A stretch of DNA of 64,000 nucleotides from Mermis nigrescens (GCA_036768485.1 JAVLUZ010000151.1:3993912-4057911), one strand, 5' to 3'; shown: positions 11,963-23,963, counted from the first letter of the stretch. Numbers and translations: made by a program. The notes: generated by a model not told the origin, from the sequence alone.

Positions 11963-12469
11963 GTGTTGGCCGGTATCCAGGAAGCCCGGGTTCGAGTCCC
12001 AGCTAGCCAAATGTTTTTCGATATTGAATGATGATAAAAATAAAATAAAATACAATAGATAAAAACTGTGCACTTGAAAACTATTTTTCCACCAAAAATC
12101 GTTTGCGAAAAAATGAGGTTATTTTTCTTATATATCCCACAACTACATAAGTCGTACATTAAGAGGAAATGACCGAATTTTTGGGGAAAGACAGAACGCA
12201 GTTTTACTAGGAATACACGAGAAAATTCCGCATCCTATGCCTAAGACGATTATCCAAGGTGTGAACTAAAGAATTTAGAATTAATATGAAATTTTTGAGT
12301 AACCATGTCGCATGAAATAAGCTATAACTTGAAACATTTTGCATTCCACCAAGATTTATATAATGTTCGGATTGGAAAGTGAAGATAAATTGAACCTGGT
12401 CACCAATTAATAAAAAGCATTTATTGATATGGATATTGAAAAACTAAGCAAATGCATAAGGAAAAAAGT

Positions 12470-12542
12470 TGATTCCGCCAAGGATCGAACTTGGGACCTC
12501 CCGTGTGTGAGACGGGTGTGATAACCACTACACCACGAAACC
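12470..12542 (-). tRNA. tRNA-Val (anticodon CAC) in Brr2 intron 16
   Basis: The minus strand folds as a 73-nt tRNA. Acceptor GGTTTCG pairs with CGGAATC (two G-U pairs), anticodon stem CCCGT pairs with ACGGG around loop CTCACAC (anticodon CAC), and T stem CCAAG pairs with CTTGG around TTCGATC; the discriminator is A. The A box (TGGTGTAGTGG) and B box (AGTTCGATCC) promoter elements are present. A run of six T follows directly on the transcribed strand, as expected for a Pol III terminator. No intron. It is on the same strand as Brr2. Likely functional. Confidence 0.93.
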
Positions 12543-13680
12543 ATACTTCTCGTTTGTCTTGTACTTGCTGAATATGAACACAGCTAAAAATCTGTAAACA
12601 AGTTTAGCAAGTTCGTAAAAACAGGGCGCCCATAGATTCCTGACATATACCAGTTTTTACTGCAAAATTCTTTTTTCTTAATTTTGCACTAGTATGTACC
12701 TGCATGAAATTAATGTTTTTATTGCCATAAAAATAATTTTTCATATTAACTCTGATATGCTGATGAGGAATATATCAATCGTTTTGCTTGAAAATCTTTT
12801 TAACGTGATTCGCAAATTTTCGTCAAAATGCCCAAAAATTGACCTATGCATGCAATTATGTTGTAGGTAATGCCGACCAAAGCGGGAGAAAAACCGACCT
12901 AAGAAGTCAAAAGTTCTGATTTATCTAAGGCCTAATCTGAGAAAAATATAGAGAAAACCGACTTTCAGGACAAATATCAAAACTAGTGATTCGCTGATGA
13001 ATTTGTGAGCTTTAGAGCACTTGCAGCAGGCCGACCCGTAAATCCTACTAGTGTTTCCCCAGGTGGAAGGAACGTTTCTCCCATCAAATCTTAATGTTGT
13101 AGGTGCACGTTACGCGCTTAAAGGTATACTATAATGCCCGTTGGCGTTGGCGTTTCTCCGGGCAGGAGGAACGTTAACCCCTTCGAACTATTCCAGCTAA
13201 AGCAATATATTCTAAAGCAATGACACCTTGAAAAATAGCAATATGACACTCGCAGTCCACACACCTGATTAAGCTATCTGAATGACTAACTTCTCGATAT
13301 CAAGTCCATGCTTGACGCCAAGACATTCCAATAGTAATGTCTTTGCATTTAATTTCGCGGCTTACAAAGAAAATTAATGCACAAAATAATAAACCGGCAG
13401 TAATTTTGACATTTTCACTTTTTTTAAGGCGAGTCTAGGCTTCTAGACAAGAAATTTAATAGAGATAAGAATTAAAATTTTGAGTCAAGTAGCTCAAAAA
13501 TCTGCTAAAACCATTTTGGTTTTCTTTTTTAGTAGCCTTCGAGAAGTTTTAATGTCTTCCTTTGGGGTATCCTTTTGAAGAATAAAACTAATTTTCCATT
13601 TCGGCGGGAAGAGCGTAAGGTCAAATTTAAGGAGGCGGGGGGATTAGAAACCAAAAATTGGTAGATAGCAAACTGCTTCG
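12543..13680. other. Intron 16 stretch without recognised features
   Basis: No coding sequence, tRNA or named repeat family seen. From about 13684 to 13785 short blocks of the type TATAGCCTTTTTGGCTCA repeat; similar blocks occur at 19915-20080. Confidence 0.4.
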
Positions 13681-13786
13681 TTAAAACGGTTCTATAGCCT
13701 TTTTAGGCTCATAAACTAAGCTATTTAGCCTTTTTGACCTTAGAAAACTAGCATATAGCCTTTATGGACTCAGAAATATAGCAACT

Positions 13787-14526
13787 AGCAGAGAAAAATG
13801 CTCCGAGGGAACAAAAAAGACTAATATACTTGGAATTGTGGATTATTAAGGATGTAAGAGGAGGGGACTAGAAAAAAGCTACCTATGTATATATGCCTAA
13901 AGTCGCAAAATCTGCTAAAAATCAGACTTTCTCTGAACAACGCAAAAAAACGAAGTATATTCTGCGGCCTCTGAAGCTGCTTACAAGTTGCAACGCTCAC
14001 TCGCTTCGTATCATGATTGATATGTAGAAAACTAACTGCGATTGTATTTATGGAAGGTGTTTTATTTTAATATCATGAGCATTAATTGATTAGTGCACAC
14101 AATCGTTGCGGGCATGCAAGCGTGTCTTGTAGTCTGTTTCACGTAAGCGTACGCGTTTCCTACTGCTCTAAACCAATAATTTCCTGGATTGTCTTGAATG
14201 CATTGATGTTTGCTATTTCATCCAATTGGTTTGCAAAGTCTCTCCTAGTTTACTCCATCTAATTTCCCAAAGTTACTGCATAGCTAACTTGCTGTTTTTT
14301 TCAATCGTTTTTTAGTTCAATAGTTTATTTCAATCTGCAGGCCGCAGAAAATACTTCGATTTTTGCGTTGCTTAGAGAAAGTCTGATTTTTAGCAGATTT
14401 AGCGACTTTAGGCATATACATATGTTGTAGCTTTTTTCTAGTCCCCACGTTTTACATCCTTAATAATCCACAATCCCGAGTGTGTATATTGGTCTTTTTT
14501 GTTCCATCGGAGCATTTTTGTTTGCT
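13787..14526. mobile_element. Inverted-repeat element with ~185-bp TIRs (copy 1)
   Basis: Left arm 13787-13972 and right arm 14339-14526 are inverted copies. Each outer end reads AGCA(G/A)A...ATGCTCCGA, followed by GGAACAAAAAAG, GGATGTAA and, at the inner end, ATTCTGCGGCC. The 365-bp centre has no transposase. The centre is related, inverted, to 56760-57000 of the larger copy at 56582-60536. No clear target duplication, so the superfamily is open. Confidence 0.75.
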
Positions 14527-14833
14527 AGTGTACATATAATAAGAGAGACCGAAAAATGCCATTTTTACATAAAGTTAACCGGCTTTAAAAATCCAAAAAA
14601 TTTAATTTCCAGAAACGATATTTTATACATCTGGACTGCAGCCAACGTAAAATTAAGGTGTTGATCTTCTATTAAATCACTGAAAATCCGTCATTTTAAA
14701 CGAGGCTTTAGTACAGGCAACAAAATAATTCTCTTTTGTAATCAGAATCCTTAATTCTGATTAATTAAGCGTGAGACAGCCGAATTACCTACGTATATAT
14801 GATTTAACCTGGTCAGAAAATGCGTACGCTTAC

Positions 14834-15001
14834 CTGATCAGGGCTGATTCCATACAACTGAGGGGCTTTTAACATACGAACATACGCGTAAGTGTAGGCC
14901 AACCATTCAACAGCATCTCGTACATTGCTTACTGTACCCAGCACAATTTCAGCATTCAAACAGTCGGTTAATTTACTGATCAATTGACTTTCGATTGGCA
15001 A
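14834..15001 (-). CDS. SNRNP200: Brr2 exon 16: end of helicase cassette 1, start of winged helix
   Basis: 56 codons, [20 protein letters not shown] through [18 protein letters not shown]. Acceptor CTTCAG|TTG, donor CAG|gtaagc; phase 0. Conserved LNAEIVLG and LYGIS segments match the family. Confidence 0.97.
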
Positions 15002-15889
15002 CTGAAGAAGGTGCATTCATGAGTCGACTTCGAATTTAAAAAAAGCTACAATAAATACAATTGAAAATTCAGGCGAGTATTTATTTACTTTTTTGGCGGC
15101 CTGGAAGAAATACATATTTTTGTTCAGAGAATAAGTTTTAAAACGATTTCAAGAGCAGAAACAGCTTTCTCAGCATAGTTTTCTCATATTTTCAAGCATA
15201 AATTTAAATAAATTCTTGAACTTCTGTATCAAATGCTGCAAATACAGGAATTCAAGCTTCTAACCGTTTGACCGCTTGAATTTCACATATTCGTCCGCAT
15301 TCTGTTCCAGAGCTACGCTAAAATCAATGAAATTTATTGATGTTTTTAGCAAAATTGTCGAAAAATTTTGAAATTTTTCGAAAAAATGTAGCACCAAAAG
15401 CAATTTTAAATAAACGGAGACAACTTTAAACGCCGGGAAAACGATATTTCGCACATGAGGGGCGTATTTTTGGACCTATTTTTGACTGCTCTTGGAACAG
15501 TTGGCTTACTACCCCCTTAGGAAAATCCTAGATCCGCCACTGCAAGAACCGTTAAGAACTTTGCAGAAATAAAGACATTTTTTGAGCGTTTTTCTGCGGG
15601 CGATATCTAATGATTAATAGAATTTTAAAAAATAAAAGTTACAGCTTGCTTTATATATAAAAAGTATTGTTTAAACTGTTTGCAAGACTGACTTTCAGCA
15701 TTCGGCGCAAGCTCAATAGTGTACAATTTTGAAATACTCAACTTTTGTTATTTACAAATTTACAAAGCAATATAATTCGTGCGTTATTTGAATCCCTCCC
15801 TACTTCCAATGATAACTCCTTCATCTGAAATTACAACTTGATAATCACACATGAACGTTTGTAGAATGAAATTTAAAAAAGAAAACTAG

Positions 15890-16048
15890 CCACGAATGTT
15901 TACGCTTTGATAAGCTTCTAGAGCTTGTTAGGCTTATATCTTTAACACGTCGGTCCTATTTCCGCCCACGCACGACCGACGTGTTAAACATATAAGCCTT
16001 AACAAGCTCTATCATCCTATGGAGCATATTAAAACGTAAACATTCGTA
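15890..16048. mobile_element. Palindromic MITE (copy 1)
   Basis: About 160 bp, nearly a full hairpin: CCACGAATGTTTACG at left, GTAAACATTCGTA at right, with arms through AAGCTTCTAGAGCTTGTTAG and a centre of ACACGTCGGTC/GACCGACGTGT. A second copy in opposite orientation is at 27315-27478. Confidence 0.8.
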
Positions 16049-16244
16049 CTCAAAGAAATAAAAAAATGTCAAAAATAAAGCTCTGGTTAAGCTTGGCTAA
16101 TAAGGAAACTAGAACTACAGTCCCTTGTACAAATTTTCCTGGCTACTTTTTTCTTCCAAACACCTGGTTTACAGCACAATCACAAATAAAATCAGTGTTT
16201 TATCTATAATACTCGAATAAGTTCATATGACATAATGTTCATAC

Positions 16245-16414
16245 TTGTTGGTTCATCAAAGACAGATAGTACTGTAGTTCGCTGTGATTTGTTATCATTA
16301 CGCCTTTGCCTTTCAAATCGAACTGAGGACGACCGGCTCGGCCCATCATTTGCATTACATCCAATGCACTCAATTCAACCCAACGGCCTTTTTCTGGGTT
16401 ATAGATTTGAGTAC
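16245..16414 (-). CDS. SNRNP200: Brr2 exon 15: helicase motif VI
   Basis: Encodes [20 protein letters not shown], then [10 protein letters not shown] (motif VI, ATP-binding arginines) to LMNQQ. Acceptor TTTAAG|GT completes the glycine codon from exon 14; donor CAA|gtatga. The plus-strand ORF over this exon is a shadow. Confidence 0.97.
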
Positions 16415-16504
16415 CTTAAAACGATAAAACATTCAAATCAAAATTTCCAAAAAAGCCATAAAACAAGATATGGTGAGTTTAAAATTTTGGTTCACTACGA
16501 TATA

Positions 16505-16918
16505 CGACCTGGAGGGTTGGGAAATTTTAACCCACGCATAAATTTCTTACGTCCACCAGAAAAGGCGATTGTTCAAAAGTTTTCAAATTTTCCTGAAAAT
16601 TTGTAGAAAAAGTGTTTTTTAAAGCGTTTTTAGCTATGTATCTATTTGCTCCAAAAGTGTCAAGTTTTCGGCAATTCGTGCCATATAGTTTTCGTCAATT
16701 TGTGCTATTTACATACTCATGTTTTGACCTACATAATGTGCAATTTGTTGGGCGTTTTTGGTTTTTTTCAAAATTTTCATGTGTATATGCTCTAAAAAGA
16801 TGAAGCATCATCAGAAACTCTAAAAAACGATATTTTTGACGCGTATCCGCCATTTTTAGGCCCAAAATATTCACTTTTAAATTTCACCCCCTCCCGGATT
16901 CCCATGCTGTGCATGTCT
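16505..16918 (-). repeat. Family A copy filling Brr2 intron 14
   Basis: An inverted family A copy, ending GGATTCCCATGCTGTGCATG 10 bp from exon 14. It makes up roughly 80% of the 513-bp intron (16415-16927). Confidence 0.7.
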
Positions 16919-16927
16919 GTTCACTAC

Positions 16928-17043
16928 CTTTGATGATAACCGTATGAGCCGGCAAGTTTACACCCCAGGCCAACGTGGCAGTTGATACTAAGACCTGAAT
17001 ATGCCTGTCGTTGAACAAATCCTCCACAAGTGATCGGTCAACT
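16928..17043 (-). CDS. SNRNP200: Brr2 exon 14: helicase motif V
   Basis: Encodes [20 protein letters not shown] then [18 protein letters not shown]. Acceptor TTTTAG|A completes a lysine codon; donor G|gtagtg. It is only 116 nt but is covered by conserved RecA2 sequence. Confidence 0.96.
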
Positions 17044-17257
17044 CTAAAAGAAGACATCAGGTAAAAACGTTTAGATTTTTTGAGTCCAGAAAAGAGCGAC
17101 GATATCTAAAGATATTTCTGCGCCGAAATCAGGAAATATTTTTTACGCACCTTGTTATATATGTTATGTATGCATGCATGCACGTACATACATAGCCGCA
17201 TCGCATGTACCTATGTATCATATCATGCATGCAATACAGACGTACATCATACATGCA

Positions 17258-17660
17258 CATAGGGGGTGAGGGGGTATTACCGTACCCTGAAGGGTCAACC
17301 AGACAGGTACTGTCCAGCGATTGTGATCTGATGGAACGTTTTTTGCATCATTTTTGAGGTCACAAGCAGTACCGACGTCAAAATTTTTCCGGCGCTTCGC
17401 GCCAGATTAAAACTTTTAAGTGCTATTTACTCAAAAAGCGCCCAAAATTGATACATTTTCTGCATTTTCTAGTATTAAAAGTGATATAATGCAGTCAAAG
17501 TGGACTTAAAATGCGATATTACCACGATAAAATATTTTATAGGCTATTTTGACTGTTTTGATCGTTAAAACAGCAAAAAAATCGTAAAGGTTAAATCAAG
17601 TGTTTTGGATTTTTGGGATTTCATCCCCCTGCCGACCCTGAGCTTGTGCACCTATGATGT
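17258..17660 (+). repeat. Family D repeat copy in intron 13
   Basis: From ATAGGGGGTGAGGGGGTATT through CAACCAGACAGGTACTGTCC and TTCCGGCGCTTCGCGCCAG to CTGCCGACCCTGAGCTTGTG. It occupies nearly half of the 885-bp intron. Confidence 0.7.
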
Positions 17661-17928
17661 ACGTGATGTTTAAAATGGAGTCAATTCTTCTAAAAGCTTC
17701 GGTAGTGTGCTGCACATACATACATATCTCATTAGATAAAAAGACATTACATTAACAAAAATCCTCTTATAACTAATGAGAAAGTAAACTGTTGAATAAA
17801 TGTTAATATGAACTTCAATGTCATTTTTCATTTGAGGAAACATGTACAAATCATGAATGTAGAAAAGAGCATTTCTTTATTGTCTCTTCACTCAAACGTA
17901 CATGCAAAGCGCTACATGATTTACATAC

Positions 17929-18140
17929 TTTGTCATGCCGGCATGATGTATGCCGAATCCGTAGGGCAGCAAATCTTTCAATTCATTATTCTTCACTTGC
18001 TCTGCTTCCTTGCGCAAAATTTCCGTCGAGGCGCTGCCTTCTTTGAGAAAAAAGCTAAGCGTATCCTTTTCTAAGCAGGCGTCCCGGATAGCGCGTGCAG
18101 TTTTGCCAGTTTCTTTTCGAGAATGCACAAAAATAAGCAC
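17929..18140 (-). CDS. SNRNP200: Brr2 exon 13: helicase motif IV and after
   Basis: Encodes [20 protein letters not shown] through [15 protein letters not shown]. The VHSRKET and GIHHAGM signatures are intact. Acceptor TTTTAAG|GTG, donor AA|gtatgt. Confidence 0.97.
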
Positions 18141-18664
18141 CTTAAAAGAAGATAATAGTCAAATTATCTTATTATTATGAATTAATTATTAATTAATCAC
18201 AATTGCATTTATGAAAAATGAAAAAAACAAATCTTCTGCCTGAAAAATTGGACTACATATACAGCTTACCTTGTAAATAAGTAGGTATGTGCATACATAA
18301 CATCAGAATGCGCCGATTATGCATATACACTTAGAAACAAATACTCGTACATTAACTGATGTATTCTGGATCAATGATTGATAAAAAAATTATTTGCAGA
18401 TATTTATTCGTGTTATTCAAGCTAGTGAAAGCTACATCCACTTTACATTATTTATCATTTATTTTCACTCATTATTCATTTTAAGCATTTTTGATAATGA
18501 CCTTTCCGTTAGAAATGCAGCGTCCGAAGACTAGCTAGATGATTGACAAAAAATGTTTAAATATATTGATTAGGTACATAGACATACAATTCAGAACAAA
18601 TAACATACAGTAAAAACTGCAGAATAAGAAAAATGCAGTATAAAAAATAATAAAAGTTACATAC

Positions 18665-18920
18665 TTGACTTCTGCCCGCATTTTCCATCACTTTATCGTA
18701 AACGATTTCGTTCATGATCTGGAATCGTTTGATGGCCTTTTTCTCGGTCACGCCCACGTACTGCTGTTCCAATGGTACGGGTCGGAAGGAATTGTCAAAA
18801 TAATACAGATTCTTATCAGGAACGCGCAAAAATGTTGCCACATCGCGGTAATTGGGCAAAGTAGCCGACAAGCCGACCAATCTTATTGGCATTTGACTTT
18901 GTTGTTGGAAACGCAATGCG
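18665..18920 (-). CDS. SNRNP200: Brr2 exon 12: helicase motif III, RecA1/RecA2 link
   Basis: Encodes [20 protein letters not shown] (motif III SAT) through [20 protein letters not shown] to ENAGRSQ. Acceptor TTATAG|C completes the arginine codon of exon 11; donor CAA|gtatgt. Confidence 0.97.
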
Positions 18921-19241
18921 CTATAATTATGCAAATACATTAAATCGGAATCTAATCTACATAATTAGACGCTTTTTATTAGTATTGTTTGCTTACATAG
19001 TTCGCATTTTTGATTATTATTTTAAATCTAATAATTTCTTGGAAGTTTTTAAAATTACTATCATTAGATTAGGCTATAACTATGTACTACATATTTTAAA
19101 ATTCTATTTAAATTCCCTTTAGAAAAAATAATTAGTGTACATAGCATAAATATACAATATTGTGAGACATGCATGAGCGTGCGTTGGGAGGGGTGAGGGG
19201 GTATTAATCCCCTGAGCTTTAAAAATGTCATAGCTCTATAG

Positions 19242-19897
19242 TAGAGATGTGCCGGGGCCGCCATTTGTGCCGGGACGCCTAGCCGGGGCCTAAAGTTGTG
19301 CATCAAAACATGTCATTGAGATACCGAGTCGTGCGAATATGGCGCACTATGTACTTACTTAATGAACAATTGTCTGATTTTCTAAATATGTACCTATTCT
19401 ACTGTTTCTACATCCATACTTTGAATGTATTTTACTCTACAATTGAGTGCTTCTTATCTTTAAAACACGAATTATTCATTTTCTCATAGGTAAACACGCA
19501 ATAGAACAACTGTTTGTTGGTATTCCGGTGGCACGTGAAAGTACCGTGGCATGTGTTTTTTAGTTGAGCCTTGAACCTATGTACATAGTATAGGTTGCGC
19601 AGTTTTGTTTATTTGTTGCTTCACCTGTATTATTCTGCTGATTACTTAATGCATTGATGCACGATTGGTCTGACCGTTTCCAAAGACTAATCTTAGCCCC
19701 TTTATACCTCCTCAACTTAGAGCACATACCTGCTCATCGCAATTAATAAGTCGTTTTGTTAAACTATAAAAAAACTTTCTTTTAGGTCCATTTTCTCTTT
19801 TTTCACAACAATTATCTTCTCTTTTCGCAGTTATTGCATACATTTTAATTATTTTTTGCAGGCCCCGGCCCCGGGGCCAAGGCCTGGCACATCTCTA
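19242..19897. mobile_element. Non-autonomous hAT-like element with G-rich ends (GGGGCCGG type)
   Basis: Inverted ends TAGAGATGTGCCGGGGCC and GGCCTGGCACATCTCTA. The 8-bp flanks CTCTATAG and CTATATAG match at 7 of 8. It is 656 bp with an AT-rich interior and no transposase. It lies in Brr2 intron 11. Confidence 0.8.
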
Positions 19898-20617
19898 CTA
19901 TATAGACATTCTGGCTGAAATAACATTGCTTTATAGCCTTTTTTGGCTGAGAAAATCAGTTATACAGCCTTTTTTGACTCAAGATCATACTGAGTTCAGA
20001 AACGTTATTATAGTCATTTTGAGTCTCAAAAGGATTCATAGCTATTTCCCGGCTTCAAAAAAGGCTGAATAAATATAATTAGTCCAATAAGGCTAGCTGT
20101 TTGTGAATTCAAAATAACTACATATTTGTCACAAATGCTCGAAAACGATGGTTTTAACAGCGACAACATTGTTTTTTTCGCAGTAGAACCGTTTTTTACA
20201 AAGCACTTAGCTATCTCAAAGTTTTCGATTTTCAACTCTCCCTGAAAGTTTGACCTTGCGCACTATGTTGTGAGATCAAATTTGAACATCTGATGGATTA
20301 ATGTCAGGGCATTAGTTAGATACCGAATGGAAAAGATTTTCAACTAAATTTATTTGAAATGAAAATGATTCTGATAAACGAGCTTGTTATCCTCAAGTAC
20401 ACAGTAAACAAACATATCTATTTGGAAACCTGACAATTGACCATGTTAAAAGATAGGTAGCAAACCGACATACTTTTCTTCTCAACCATAATTTGCTACC
20501 TCCATGATTTTTTGGCATTCTAAACTGTGGACAAAAAGCTTTCCCCGGACGTTCTACGATGCAGACAAACACTTACGCTTTTCGCGACATCCTGCTTGCA
20601 ATCACTTCCCACACATC

Positions 20618-21052
20618 CCCGTAGGGGGTGAGGGGGTATTACCCCTACATAAGGGTCCAAGACTCGAGTCACTGTCAGACAATTTCGAGCTATTAAACAT
20701 TTTCTGCATGATTTTTGGGAATGAAAGTAGCAAAGATGTTAAAATACATTTCTGTTTTGTTTACCCAAAAAAATCCCTATAATGAAGTTAAAATGATCTG
20801 AAAAGTCAAAAATTTCGATGAATTTTCATATTTTTTCTTACAAAAGCGAGAATCGAGCCAGCATTAGATAAAAAGTACTAAAAAATGCAATTTTATACAT
20901 TGAAACATTTTATATAAAATGTCTCAAACATTTTATATAGAATGTCTTAAACATTTTTCATATTGGACCCGCAAATAGGCTAGAACTCGAAATTTATTAG
21001 TCCCAAATTTTGGGATTTAACCCCCTCGAACTTTCGACCTTAAAGAACTACA
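20618..21052 (+). repeat. Divergent family D copy
   Basis: GTAGGGGGTGAGGGGGTATT start and a CCCCTCGAACTTTCGACC end. The interior is diverged, with a local TTTTATAT(A)GAATGTC duplication near 20925-20955. Confidence 0.5.
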
Positions 21053-21387
21053 TATGCTTCTCCCAATTTGTCGAGTTGACTTTAAATTGGACATTGTGAA
21101 AAGAAGACTCAGATCGTATGTTACATGCACATACATAGAAAGGGCGAGAGGGGGTATCACCTCTCCATGAATGGTTCAAAACGTAGAAGCTGTTGAGTGA
21201 TTCAAGCCCAAAATAATGTATTTTTAGGTGATTTCAAGGTACATATGTATGTGCATACATATATGTACCTTCATAAACGCAAATTACAGTAACATAACTC
21301 CTGAATTTCACCCAGACCGCCGATTTTCGAATTAGCCCCTTTCTGATCATGCTGAACATTTGCATTTGTATGTTTCAGAAAGTGAAT

Positions 21388-21735
21388 TTTTTGTACAAGG
21401 TCCCTTGGTACACGTAGATTGTACAGAGATAGTCTCCGAAAGTCTTTGCACATTTTTTACATGCAAATTTTAGGGTCATTTCCTACTATAATATGGTACA
21501 GTGCGCTTTCCAAAAATTTTACGACCTATTCTAAAGTAATTTAGTCAATTTCTGGGTTTTTAACGATACAAATACTTCAAATTTCTTAAAACGGCGTGAT
21601 GCACCGGAAAATTTACCAGTTTTGCCTTTTTAAATGCAAATTCGGCCATTATAAAGACATATATTTATAGAACAGACAATTACTCATTTCGGCAAACACA
21701 AAATCTATGCGAATACCAAGAAAACCGTGGGCTCA
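21388..21735. repeat. Family E repeat copy
   Basis: TTTTTTGTACAAGGTCCC start, with TTGTACAGAGATAGTC and AAAGTCTTTGCACA blocks. The end near 21730 reads GCGAATACCAAGAAAACCG. A perfect-looking ACATATGTATGTGCATACATA microsatellite palindrome lies just outside at 21241-21270. Confidence 0.5.
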
Positions 21736-21948
21736 AATACTTTGAAATACTCAGTGAATGTTCAAAATGGTCATCTCCATAAAATAAAATACAACACAAG
21801 CCGAAACATGAATGCATAAACACATTTGTATTTGTTTTTTAATAATTTGTTAAACTTGTTAATAAAATTTATTTCTTTATTTATCATTATTAAGTATGTA
21901 TTATTATTTATGCAATTCTTAGTTTTTATTTTATATATTTAAATTTAC

Positions 21949-22178
21949 CGTGCTACTAGTGCTTCCAAAACGGGACCACGCTCATCGTGTAGCAAATGAA
22001 TTTCATCAAAAATGATCAGACGCACAGTTTGTAAGAATGCTCGTTCGCCGCCCTTTCTGGTTACAATGTCTAACTTTTCGGGAGTGCAAACAATAATCTG
22101 AGTTTCGGCAATTTGTTCTTTAGACATTTGATGGTCCCCAGTTAATTCGCTTACTTTCAAGTTGTAGGACGCTAATGC
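21949..22178 (-). CDS. SNRNP200: Brr2 exon 11: helicase motifs Ib and II (DEIH)
   Basis: Encodes [20 protein letters not shown], then [19 protein letters not shown], then [24 protein letters not shown] is the Walker B box. The family normally has TPEKW; here the next residue is L. Acceptor GTTTAG|GCA, donor CG|gtaaat. The upstream intron has a GC donor (at 25629-25628). Confidence 0.97.
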
Positions 22179-23261
22179 CTAAACACATATCGGCTTAAGA
22201 AGTTCTGCGTTAATTTGACCAATAGTTCAATTTAATTTTGTTGCCCATTGCCAAATTTTTATAAAATTCGGACTATTATTAACGGAGCTACGTAAGTTAT
22301 ACACAGCTATACAAAAATGCTTATTCGTGAAAAAATTTTTTATTTTAAGTTTATTACTTATTTAAAAATGCTTATTTTTATATGTACGTTACATTCATAT
22401 TACATAATACATTGTAAGTATTTGTTGTACATGCATACATAGGTCTGTATGTACATACCTTCGGCTAATTAATGAAAAGTATACCAGAAAATCTTTGAAA
22501 ATTTGATAGTTAAGCCGGTCATCATAATCACTGACAACTAAAATACAGCATTCCCTTGAGAATTTTTTACGAATCTAATTAAATAAGTGTAGATCAAGAG
22601 CTAAAAATCGCCCTATTGATCACAATTTTCGCCGATTTAGACCTAGTGCTAATTTTTATAAAGAGCCTAAGCGATCTGATTATATTATTTATTACACTCA
22701 TTTCTAAAATTATTACCAACCTCGCATTTTGATTTCGCTTAACTACATAATATGTATTAAGGATTTAATCAAATTATTCAAATTTGATTCGCAATCATTA
22801 TGTAAACTTTTTGAACATTTTAAAATCTTTCTAGAAAAAATTGTATCGAAGAAACATTAAGCGATTAATGGATATCTAAAACTTGATTTGACAAGCTTAA
22901 ATACAAAAACATAAATCCATAATGGTCAAAACAGCCAGGAAGGAGTAAAATCATGAAAATGAGGGAGGGGTAAAATCCGAAATTTTCACTGCAGTTAGTT
23001 ACTTTACATACATATGAGGTACTGTTATGGCGAAATCGCTTGAAAATATACAACTTCGCACCCGAATTGTTCAACAAAACCCAACTGTTGGACCTTTAAG
23101 CGAGAAGGAGTAATAACACGTTTCACCCCACTCTATCTGCATGTATGTGAGTAACTATGTAAATTTTCAGAATAAAAAATATTCGACTGAATACACTTAT
23201 TGAGCAGAAAATCTCTTGCAATGCATATGAACTTGCATACAATGTATAAAATTATGTGAAT
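22179..23261. other. Intron 10 stretch without recognised features
   Basis: AT-rich intron sequence with short ATGTACATAC microsatellite patches near 22380-22460. No coding homology or named repeat seen. Confidence 0.4.
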
Positions 23262-23945
23262 ATAGGGCCGCATTCACGGGGAGGCGCCCCTCCCTGAAAT
23301 GCAAAATTTCCCAAGGGTCCCCCAAAGAGAAAAATGGCAAATTGGCTAAGTGAGTCTAAAATACCGCAAAAATAGACTTTTACCGTACTTTTGAGCTAGT
23401 AAGCTCAAAATTTTTGCGCTTAGCGCCAGATTTATTGTTCGTTCATAGTTTTGACTTTAAGCCGCTCAAAATCGCTCAAATTTGAGTTGGACATGAAGAG
23501 CATGTCGATTTCTTCCGACGCTTCGCGCCAGTTTTAATGTTTAGAGATAGTTTTTATCTTCTAGCCTGCTCAAAACCGCTCAAATTTGAGCTAGGCAAGG
23601 AGAACATGTCAAATTTTTACGATGCTTATTCATTTTCTGTATTGCTTTTCTTGGTAAAGCACAAAGATCAAAGACAAAGCCAGTAGCTTGGAAATTATTC
23701 GTCGATTAAAAGATGAGAAATCAGATGTACAGCCAGTTTAAACGATATATTTTTTCATATGAGTAAGAAATAAAGTGAATTTTAAAATTTTTTCATAAAA
23801 TTTTTCTTAACCATTGCATAGAGCTTGCCGAGATACGCTCAAAAATGCCTTTATTTTTGCCCATCTCCTGATGGTTCTCGAGATATCTGTCCTCAAACTT
23901 GTCGCCCCTCCCCGAAGAAATATCCTGGATACGGACGAATCTGTG
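23262..23945 (-). repeat. Diverged family C-like repeat
   Basis: Starts GGGCCGCATTCACGGGGAGG and ends CCTGGATACGGACGAATCTG, as in family C. It is longer, with an internal duplicated block (CCGCTCAAAA...TTTGAG occurs twice near 23461 and 23570) and a GACGCTTCGCGCCAG motif at 23517. Confidence 0.5.
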
Positions 23946-23963
23946 TACATACATATAGATATA

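Noticed and set aside
11945..12012. Possible second tRNA or SINE (GGTTCGAGTCC B box)
   Set aside because: Only a 3' half can be folded; there is no matching acceptor strand or A box. It may be a fragment.
15440..15542. Possible hAT right end (CCTAGATCCGCCACTG)
   Set aside because: The sequence resembles a common hAT terminus, but no left end or target duplication was found.
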